From positions 7,130,001 through 7,194,000 of the forward strand of contig JAMPIQ010000001.1 of the NCBI GenBank assembly GCA_024699855.1: DNA of 64,000 nucleotides. The letters run 5' to 3'. The DNA is from Aphelenchoides besseyi (taxonomy: Eukaryota; Nematoda; Chromadorea; Rhabditida; Aphelenchoididae). The notes under the pieces were generated by a model. It was not told where the DNA came from. It saw nothing but the letters and a program-made list of their open reading frames with translations, and did no database searches. Shown one piece after another: positions 55,081-64,000 of this stretch; the first letter of the stretch is position 1; every line of letters starts with the position of its first letter. The position numbers and the translations under genes are program-made.

Positions 55081-58000
55081 TTATACTCCGCGACTGTGCG
55101 GTATTTTCGGTTTGTTCCAGAAATGATCCAGTAAAGTGAAGCCGTCGATGGTTGCGGAAAGATGTTTTGTTGGAATATGATTAAAATGTTTGTTTCCGGA
55201 GTCATATCTGCAACGGCAAAAGTAAAAATCAAACTAATGTAATTCAACTTACTTGAACATTTGTTGCATCATTTCTTCTTTCACGATTTTTGGTCCTGCA
55301 CCATCGATTCGATATATGGTATCCGATTGTTGGTCCCATGTGTAAAGGCCACGATACTGAGATCGTTGGTCGCGGAAAAGAAGAAGAAAATGTTTGGAAT
55401 CGCTTTGAGCTAAAGCTGCTTGAACCTAAAAAGCAACTCGTATAAACAAATGTAGAGACCGCTTACCTTATTTCGTTGATCGTTGGAGACAGCTCCGGGA
55501 AACACAGAGTATTGAAGTGCGTTCATAATCAACGGACGATTCGATTTCAATTTGTGTTTTGCGTATAATTTGTAAGCTAAACTCGATTCGTTACTGATAT
55601 CTAGAAAAGCTAACGAACTTGGATCGGCCAATGCAGGAACATTAATACGTGGAGCGCTGTTCTCATCTGCAACGCTGCTTTTCGTCCGATTCGGACGTTG
55701 AAGGTTTTGAATTTGTATTGCACTCATCTAAACCTCGAAAGTGAAGATCTCTCGTTTACCGTTGCTACTCACATTGCTTTGACTTTTTGGTCTACTGAAT
55801 GGTGGTTGCGATCTTCCACGATTCACACCCACCAACGAACCGGTCGATGAAACGGATGCTCGAGCAGATAAACTGCCATTCATTGATTCGCCCAATTCTT
55901 GTTCCATCTTCTTTCGTTTGTAATCTTCCAACAATTTTTGACTAAAAGTTTGAAATGTATGTTAAAAACCGAAGATACACGAACCGTTTTAGTTCTCGTT
56001 CCAATTTCCGTTGTTCTGCCATCTCCTGTTTTCGAGCTTCTTCTTCTTTCTTTTCGTCCCATTCGTCTCTTTTGTCTTCTTTTGCTGCGCTGATCTTTTC
56101 CTTCCGTTTCATTTGACTCATCAGTAGAGCTTGTCGTCGAGCCTCCATTTCGGCTGTTGGTTCTGAACCTTCGGTAATTACAAGACCACCGTTGGCTTTT
56201 GATGCTTCAAAATGACTCGAAGTTGTGGAATTGGCTGGAAATGTGGTTGTCGATGAAGAAATCTCATTATGTGAATGAAAATCAGGATCACGAGGTGGTG
56301 ATTGATGAACTGATTGGTTTAACTCTTTCGATGCTAAACCCGAAGATCAAAATTACAATAATTAACTTACCATTTCCGTTGCTTTTTTCATTTAATAAAG
56401 ATGAATTTAACGAAGATTTCGTTTCTTCAAGCGGCGTATTTCCGTTTGTATTCGACGGACGATGTTGAGGGTTTTGTGGGATTTCGGAAGTTGTCGTATC
56501 TGTGGTGTCGTCAAATGTTGCCCACGTTTTTCTTTGCGGTCGTTCTGCTTTGTACGTGAGACCCCAATTGGTGAAGTTGCGATTGATCTCAAGAGCAGGA
56601 TCCAAACGACTTGTTGCAGCCTTAAATTACTTTGAATAGAATCTATTGAACATTGAGACTCACGTATGGTTGATGTAAACGAAAAGAGTTTGCATTTGGA
56701 ACACTTTGGGCGTACGAATCAGGAGCCTGATGTGCCGGTGAGTTCATGAGTTCAGCGCCATTCACTTGATAGGGTTCATACATACTATAGCTCATTGGAT
56801 TTGCAGGATAATGAGCGGGTACCGGAGGCATTTGTTGAGCGTAGTGTTGTTGTTGTTGTTGAAGTGCTTGTTGCTGAGCTGCCAGATGCAAAGCACCGTG
56901 TGAGTTTGATGGTTGTAATTGGTAACCAGGCGGCGATTGTTGGTAATATGGCGGGATATTTTGAGCGCCGTATGAAGTGTTTGGCATAGCATAATGATGC
57001 TGTGGCTAAAAAGAACAACCAATACACAACTATACGAGGATTGTTACGTTTTCTCCTAATTGCGATGGAAAGAACGTTTGTTGTCCGGCAGAACCGGCTG
57101 GGTACATGCCGTACGGATTTCTTGCTGAATTAAGTGGATCAAGTGCGTAAGCGTGAGGCGATTTGTGAGGTAAAGTTCCATATGGAGAAGCAGGATAATT
57201 GGCAGACGGATATTGAGTCTGCTGTTGGTTGTAAAGTTCACTGTACAGTGAGGGCTGAGAAGTCGCCTACAAATCACCATAAACGAACGAATCTTTAAAT
57301 CACTTACGTGAGAAACTCCAACGTTCGTTAAATTTGACATCGATTGTTGTTGTTGCATTACTTTCAAATTCTTTAATTCTTCCTAAAAGTTGGTTTTTAA
57401 AATGTTCGATTACAAAAACAAACTCGAATGTCTTCCAATTGAGCACTTAGTTCCAATTCTCGAGCGGTTGATGCACCTTCATACGGTCGTTGGATATGTT
57501 CGGGTGAGGTGGCCGTTTGCGATGAATCAGCTGCCGTGTTCCGAGACATCAGTTTGAAGAAGGCGTTTTTCCCCAATTTCAACCGTTCTTCTTCTTTCAG
57601 TGCGCTGTTCAACGCTGATTTCCGCTCGTGTTCGCGTCTTTTCTCTTCGAATGCCAATCGCATTTCGGTGTAAGCTTTTAGATTGGATGCAGGATTGGAG
57701 GTTTCGTTGTTGACTGAATTTTCAGTCTAAACACAGTTAATTGAAAATACACGTGATTAGAATCGGCGACTTACATTCAGATCTCCAAAGTTTGTGGTCG
57801 CAGTTCCGGGAGGCAATGCCGATGGTTTTGAAGTATTGTATCGAAGAGAATCGCCACTTCTTCCGGTCATCAACGAATCTGCAGATGCCATTGACATTGC
57901 TAAAAGAAATTGGATACGTTGATCATTGTGTTAAGTTTCTCACTTCGTTGACTGTTGCCGTAAGAATTGCGATTTGTTTTTGGTGGATGTAATGGCCGAT

Positions 58001-59344
58001 GGGCCACGTTCTGAGCACGAAGTTCGGGAATTCCTTGAATGGGAACAAAGCGACGTTGAGTTGGCGACGTGGCCTGTGGTGAAGGCTCGGGCACTGGCTC
58101 GAAAAAGAAGAAAAGATCGGCTAGAAAGGCGTTTACGTTTGATTGCAAACTCTGTAAGAAGATCAATCAATTTCAAAACTGCAAATCATACAAACCTCAT
58201 GAAGCACTAATATATCGTCGATTTCGAAATGAAAGATATTCCACGGAAGGCACGTTTCACAGAAATTCCTAAAGTCATTAGATTGACGATTAAATGCAGT
58301 TCTTACTTCAGGATTCCCAAATTGTATCGGCAGTCAGAAATCGAAATCGGATCGTTGAAGTTGATATCTGAAACAAAGTTTTTAAGTGTAAGATGACCAA
58401 TAAGACGTGGTGGACATTTGTTCTCTTCGTTTTACTTACCGCGCAAATCCACTTCGTGTGGTCGGTAAAACGCGACCAACGCGCTGATGCAAGTCCCATC
58501 GCAAAGATCTTCGTACAAATCCTCCATTTCTGGTATGGTTGTTTCTAGACCATTTTCCGAGCCTTTCAACGCAATTCCCTCACGTTCAACGTCATCACGA
58601 ACGAGTAAACAGATCTTGTTGATCCAAAACAACAACGCGTCAACACAATCCAACGGTTCTTCACGTTTATCGACCGACGTATAAACTCTAGAGTTCGACA
58701 ATTGAGGTGGGAAAGCGGAAAAAAACTTACGAAACCGCTTGAACCACTCGATCAATTGAAACAATCGACTTCATATGAGCTGCCATAAGAGCATCAATCA
58801 GCGACAAGTGAGTACTCTAAAACACGATCATGCAACCGGATAGTTTTTTCTCACCAATTGTAACGGCTCAATTGACGTCAAAAGCTCTTCCGTTATCAAC
58901 GATCCCTCAGCATCACGAACTTCAATATCTGCCGTAGACAAGGCCTTCAGAACTGCTCCGACCGTTTTCTGAAATTCTCAAAAATAAAGGAAGAGATAAA
59001 TAAACAACCGTGATCAACGTCGGATCGCGTAGAATCTTCGAAGCCGCTTGAGTGTAGAGCGATCCGTTGACAAGGATAGTCGTGACCGTTGATGTTAAGT
59101 GAAGCGAATTCTGGAACGTAGATTCACAAAAACAAACAGAAACAAACCTTTTCATCGCGAACAAACAACTCGCGAAGTCTGTCGGGAACATCGGCCGTTT
59201 CGTACACCCGATTAATTAGCCACCGAATGGAAGCCACTAGTTTGCCCTTAAAAGTGATCGTTTTCAGTGTCCATTTTTCCGTTTGTTTACTTCTTCTGAA
59301 TTGTAATCGTTCACATTCAGCGGTTGATTCTCTTCTTCGGCCAT
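55081..59344 (-). CDS. PTRN-1: Patronin / CAMSAP microtubule minus-end-binding protein
   Basis: Patronins cap free microtubule minus ends. The start at 59344 (MAEEENQPLNVNDYN) leads into the CAMSAP-type CH domain: VDALLFWINKICLLV, IPEMEDLYEDLCDGTCISAL, VAFYRPHEVDLR. A long low-complexity middle follows, with Pro-, Gln- and Asn-rich stretches (LQQQQQHYAQQ near 56.85 kb) and charged coiled coils (KMEQELGESM, EEEARKQEMAEQRKLEREL). The CKK domain ends the protein: LKSNRPLIMNALQYSVFPGA, SNDQRNKVQAALAQSD, HFLLLFRDQRSQYRGLYTWD, GAGPKIVKEEMMQ and HFNHIPTKHLSATIDGFTLL. CKK is unique to this family. At least fourteen exons; several middle junctions are approximate. The symbol follows C. elegans usage. 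Confidence 0.94.
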
Positions 59345-60128
59345 TTTGAACTGCGCGATGTTGCGCGTGAATTCAACTGCAAATCGGCACCCAATTTCTC
59401 GACAACATTCGCGTAAAAATCACGAACTTTTGCGTGCAACGTGGTCGTGGGTCTAAAACGCCAAAGTAGACTTCTCGTGACGCGCCAAAAATCCGCGAAC
59501 ACGCAAATTCTCGCGAAAGCAACAAAAAATTCGGATGTCGTTTGGGAATCTCCGCCCGGAAAGCAACCCGCTGCGTTTGCCACCTTCTCGTGGACGCCGA
59601 ACTTTTTCAAATCGCTCACGAAGAGACGATGCGCAAGTGGAGAATGTTTGTTGTAATTCGCAAATGACCGGAGCGCTCGGGGACGACCGAGAAAAAGGGC
59701 GTTTAAGCGGCGGCAGCAGAAAGCCGTCCGTTGGGTTGCTTTCTCGCGATACGACGAAAAGAGAAATTTCGCAAAAAAGCGGACTGGACCAAACACGCGC
59801 TCGAGAGTCGCTTTCCGCCATTTTCGTTCGTCCATTTGCCCGTCGATCAACAACACCGGAAGCTGCCAACTCTCTTGGCAAAACGGACCCACGTACCGTC
59901 GATATTGGTGCCCACAGGAACGATGAGCAAAAGTTAAGCGCCGCCCGGCTTCCCGACTGTTCACTCGGAAATGTGATTCGGCGTGAACGGACCGTTCCAT
60001 CGGAGCGAAAGTGCAAACAAACGAAACGTTCCATTCAATCGAATTCGCGGTCAAAAGAGAAGTCAAATTTATTCGTTGAATCAATAGAATAATCAAAAAA
60101 ACAAGAGACAAACGAGTCGAAAGGCTTA
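59345..60128. promoter_or_regulatory. G+C-rich upstream region of the Patronin gene
   Basis: 784 bases between the Patronin start and the PUF60 stop on the same strand. It is noticeably richer in G+C than its neighbours. Long overlapping ORFs open on both strands (for instance 59535-60092 plus and 59453-60034 minus) and have no recognisable domain. It resembles the 28-32 kb tract in texture and is most likely promoter/5'UTR sequence. Confidence 0.45.
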
Positions 60129-62393
60129 TTTAGCCGGTGAAATCATCGTGTTCGAACAACGTCAAATCGTAAGTTTTTGCATCCACTTTGCGGCCACCAA
60201 AGAAACGTCCATCGAACACTTTGACGGCAGTTTCTGCTTGTGTTGGGTCGGCGAAACGAACAAAAATACGAACTTCATTGGAACTTTGTTCATTTACAAT
60301 CACAACCTGAAACTCATTTGAATTAAACGCTTCTTAGGTTGGCTTACATTGACGACTGTTCCATGCTTTGTACATTCTTCACGAATCTCCACTTCTAACT
60401 CGTCGTCAATTTCGCTGGCATCGACCATATTCTTGAGGACCATGATTGGCGAGCGATTGGCGCGCATCAGCTTGTGCATAAGCATATGACGAGCATCATT
60501 ACCGCGAATCTCGACGTGCTCCTGAGATGCCAACGTGATATCTTCATTTTGTTCATTCGCTTCTTTCATGGCATCATTGATAGCTCCAGCCTTGTAAACA
60601 GCACTTAATGCACCGGCAGTATTCAACTAAAACAAAAATCAAACCCGTTAAAATACTATTAGATTACCTTCGGTTTACGCTCTTTCTTTGGTTTTGGTAT
60701 TCGTTTTCGTTTCGGTTGTGAAACCGATGAAGTAGTCGTTGTTTCTTTCGCAGTTTCTGTAACTTTTGCTACAGTTTTCGGATCATCACGAAGAGCCAGA
60801 GCAGTCGAAGATGCGGAAGCTGCAATTGCCAACGGTTCACTTGATGCATTCGCTGAAACAATCAAATTAAAAAGAACTTTAGAACAACTGATTACTTTTT
60901 TCTTCAAAAGTTTCTTCTTTGGGTGCAACATCGTCGGACAACGGTGCAAAAGATGCTTTTTGTACTGAAGTTGTCGGTTTGATTTTAATGCGCGAGATGA
61001 GATCCCTTTTCGCTGGTAATGGAGCTTTCTTCTCTTCAGGAACTGTCTAAAACACACGAATAGCAAGAAGACTAAAATTGAAGCTTACATTTTCAATGGC
61101 CAGTTGTTTTGGCGGCTGCGGTTCACGCGATTTGGCTGCGTCCGTGATTGCCAGTTTAGCATCCAAGAATCCAGGTTTCTTGGATCGTGTTCGAGCCGGT
61201 GGATCGGGAGCAACTCCGGTGACTTCCTGAGCCTGAATTTTCGCAGTGATTGCTGCTGCAGCAACGGCAACAGTGTTGGGCAGCGAGGTTTGAGCTGATG
61301 GAACAATATAAGTCAACGCTTCTGGCGGTGTGATGCAGCGTCCCACTTGTAGATATTGACCGCCCAAATCGAAATTATTCATGCCTTCAATAGCTTCTTT
61401 GACTGCTTGAGCAGTTTTGAATTCGATGTAACCAAATCCTCTGCAAAGATTCAAATAAAAAGAATGGTGATGAATTCGTATTACCGATGAGCACGTCCTC
61501 CGGGTTGTTTTGCCAATTGCACTTTTGTAATTGTTCCAAAAGCTTCAAAAACAGATCTCAAGTCTTGTTCTGACAAATCGGGATGAACTGAAGCAACGTA
61601 AACGCGATGATACTTTTTGGCTTCTTGTGTAACCATTTCTATAATCGGGGTCGCTTGAGGCATATTAGACGGACGTCCAACTTTCAAATTTCGACCACCC
61701 ATCAGCTTTCCGTTCATTGCTTCTTGTGCCAAAAGTGCACCTTCCGGAACTTCATACTCCAAGAACGCAAATCCTTTGTGATGCTAAAAGCACATTCGAG
61801 TTTAAATTTAGCAACTAAACAAACACTTACTCCTGTTGATGAATCCCACGACATGTTGATCGATTTGATTGGTCCGAAAACAGCAAACGCAGCCTTGAGA
61901 TTTTCTTCACGAACTTCGAACGAAATGGAGCCTATATAAACACGAGCCATTAAAGAAAGTGCTTGCGTATACATGGTAACTTTTTGTTGCTAAAATTCTC
62001 GGTAATTATTCGTGTTTGTAAAAGAAACCATAAAACAATAGACCGATGTCTATCCAACAATTCTAAAGATAATCGAAACTTACGTTTTGCTGATGAGAAA
62101 TCTAAAAACGTCGATTAAAACTCTGAATGTATGAACTCACTTGTTGTTTCATAAGTACGTGCTTAATCGACTGTTCCATTGCATAGCGTTTTGCTCTTTC
62201 CAGGTCTTCCTTCTTCTGACTACTCAACTTCGTCAACCCCAAACCAATGAGTTGAGCGTCGTTCTTAGCTCCCGGTCCGACATAAACCTTAAGTTTTAAA
62301 ATAAACAGAACATCATATCAAACCCACTTGGCCGCTTTGTTGCAGCAGGGGCATCGAACCGCCGCTCAAAACTGCGCTACCGTTTTCGGCCAT
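60129..62393 (-). CDS. PUF60: Poly(U)-binding splicing factor PUF60 (RNP-6)
   Basis: PUF60 works with U2AF at 3' splice sites. The start [20 protein letters not shown] leads to the family N-terminal helix ([20 protein letters not shown]). RRM1 is [70 protein letters not shown]2 is [43 protein letters not shown]. An Ala-rich, then Lys/Pro-rich linker ([15 protein letters not shown]) follows. The C-terminal UHM starts [20 protein letters not shown] and holds [18 protein letters not shown], where the R-x-F of UHMs is seen as RFF. It ends EHDDFTG. About eight exons, and the length is typical. Confidence 0.96.
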
Positions 62394-64000
62394 TTCAATT
62401 GAAATCTGATTGAGTAAGTAGTTGAACAAGACCCCACGGGTAGTTGCACTGACCAATTAAATGCGAAATAATTTTTCGATGCTTAGCTGCAGTTCGACGG
62501 TTGAAACGAAACGCCAAAAAGATTGAGAAACGACCAGAACTACTTGTGGATATGTTGTAGTAAGTCTCCTTTAACTCACAAGTGTTATATTTATGTCAAT
62601 TAGTTCATTACAGACATCATCAGTGGTAACCTTTTTCTTTTATTCAAACACATGTGGTGGATAAGCATAATATGGAACTTAACTGGTTAAGAGCGGATAT
62701 TTTGGACTTTTAAATGACAAGGAAAAAGTCATCATTGTTCAGAGTGAAGAGCTCGAGAGTTGAACTGATTGTATTCAGAGAATAGGAACCAACAAAGAAA
62801 ACAATAGTTCTTAATCTTCATGTACAACCTCATCTTTTAGGTTGGTAGTTGAACTTCTGTTTATTCATCGCTCCTGATTGCCAATACAAATAAAGACTTG
62901 CGATTTGAAGATACTAATTAACAGAATATTTGAAATTCAGAAGCAAAATTCATGTCCGAAGTTGTGCTTCTATCGATTAGCCGCATGCTGTTGGTCCTAA
63001 GTAGATTCGAGACAAAGAACTTCAACGCTTTGTTGGTCGGCGGATTCCAATCGGGCTTCAACTCAAAGTTACAAGTCATATTGGACATCGACAACTTACG
63101 ATTATTTACCGTCTGTAGCTCTTTCCAATCGTACAAATCAGCGTAGAAGATGTTGCAGCGTTCTGTGGTTTACAAAAGATACTTGAAAATCATTGAGTAT
63201 TTTGGGTAGTTTGAGTTGTGAAATCTCGTCGGCGAGCAAGCTGGAGTTGACCGTTTCCAGCAGCATGGACATTATCATCTTTGGTTCAAGCTTTTTCTGC
63301 CGAGGCAAATCACAACGAATTTGATGAGCTTGTACAACAGCGACTAGATGGTGTCTTTTGGTCGTCATTCCAAAGTGGATGTCCATTCGCCAAACAGTAA
63401 AAATGTGTTCCACAAAACTCAGTAATTGAATGCATCAGGCAATCAATCCTTTCGTTGTTGTAATGCGCTACAAACAATATCGTTGTTGATTACTATTTTG
63501 ACAGATAAACACAGCAATTAGTTCGTCACATTTGTTTATGGCTTTGAAATTTTCTTTTAAACCAGGAGACTACTTGTGAAGAAACAGTCGAAGTCTGCTC
63601 GTGCAAATCAGCCGCTTTTCACGTCGACTGTCAGCATTTCTTCTGGTCATTCATTTGATTATGTGCTCGGCTCAAAAAGCCAAGCGTTCCAAAATTTATT
63701 GAGTGTCTAGCCTCAGCATTTAGCGGGGCTGGACTTAATACTAACCTCAAACTTGGGTTAATAAACCGACGATGTTTACGATTCTCCGACCTTTCTTATT
63801 ATCAAGTGCTAAAGAACCGACGGGTAAGACGCTCTTTGAAGACCATGTTCTCGTTGACCGCATGTCTCTCAATCTCCACACTCTTCTCGTTCCGCTTCTG
63901 ATCTTTGCATTGCAAAGTGACCATCTTTCGCTGCGCGACCTTTTCGCTAACGTCCCTAACAGCTGAACACGCTTGAAAGATGGCAGTTAGGCAGAATAAT
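62394..64000. other. Window-end stretch without a firm gene
   Basis: Apart from the minus-strand ORFs listed next, no exon could be joined. A plus-strand ORF at 63772-63966 has no features. A small perfect hairpin (GGCT-CAAAA-AGCC) lies near 63670. Confidence 0.35.
62918..63413 (-). CDS. Hypothetical two-exon ORF pair, possibly decayed
   Basis: An upstream open segment (IHFGMTTKRHHLVAVV, MSMLLETVNSSLLADEISQL, KLPKILNDF) changes frame near 63170. It continues as NIFYADLYDWKELQTVNNRK, MTCNFELKPDWNPPTNKALK and LRTNSMRLIDRSTTSDMN before a stop. The two frames overlap at GTATCTTTTGTAAACCACAG, too short (20 nt) for a normal intron. Either a frameshift has occurred or a splice site was misjudged. 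The first segment lacks an ATG. The residue mix looks coding, but I do not recognise the family. Confidence 0.3.

Noticed and set aside
59317..60111. 264-codon minus-strand ORF and 185-codon plus-strand ORF upstream of Patronin
   Set aside because: They overlap each other on opposite strands, extend into the Patronin first exon in another frame, and have no domain; the region is G+C-rich promoter-like sequence.
63655..63690. Histone-type 3' stem-loop (GGCT...AGCC hairpin)
   Set aside because: Loop and stem sequence do not fit the histone consensus, and no histone gene adjoins it.
1..64000. tRNA genes, CRISPR arrays, satellite arrays and intact transposase or reverse transcriptase genes
   Set aside because: Scanned for by eye (B-box-like words, repeated spacers, catalytic motifs) and none found; a small tRNA could still have been missed without a covariance-model search.

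Overview
This window looks like nuclear DNA of a compact animal genome, most likely a nematode. Nearly every gene is broken by tiny introns (about 35-60 bases, GT...TTTTAG/TTTCAG). Neighbouring same-strand genes sit 100-250 bases apart, with an AATAAA followed by a splice-acceptor-like site just before the next ATG, as expected of operons with spliced-leader trans-splicing. ShKT-domain secreted proteins and a FLYWCH factor resembling C. elegans PEB-1 point the same way. No bacterial, organellar or rRNA/tRNA sequence was recognised.

Layout: 0.7-2.0 kb, stomatin (-). 3.2-8.2 kb, the ciliary transition-zone protein CC2D2A/MKS-6 (-), with a possible micro-gene inside one intron. 8.4-14.4 kb, four plus-strand genes in tandem: mitochondrial ribosomal protein bS6m, ESCRT-III CHMP6/VPS20, the repair factor XPA and the MutL homologue PMS2. 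14.5-24.1 kb is poor in recognisable genes: a broken coiled-coil gene, an LTR-like segment, an orphan plus-strand gene, eroded paralogous exons and one intact aspartic protease (-). 24.2-27.3 kb holds a peptide precursor with an allatostatin-C-like disulfide loop and two tandem ShKT genes (-). 27.3-33 kb is a long G+C-richer tract without a convincing gene, upstream of the FLYWCH gene (33.0-35.5 kb).

36-62 kb is dense in conserved genes: tektin, a PDZ protein, EXTL3/RIB-2, WBP4, RABL6, NTMT1, RBMX2, a secreted trypsin-fold pseudoprotease, NDUFA9, cullin-4, CAMSAP/Patronin and PUF60. Three of these act in pre-mRNA splicing (WBP4, RBMX2, PUF60). CC2D2A, tektin and Patronin belong to the cilium/microtubule system. 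XPA, PMS2 and CUL4 belong to DNA repair. Apart from the two candidate operons the mixture is typical of housekeeping gene neighbourhoods, not a dedicated functional island.

All exon structures were spliced by eye, using reading frame, family similarity and GT/AG signals. Coordinates for spliced genes run from start codon to stop codon and include introns.
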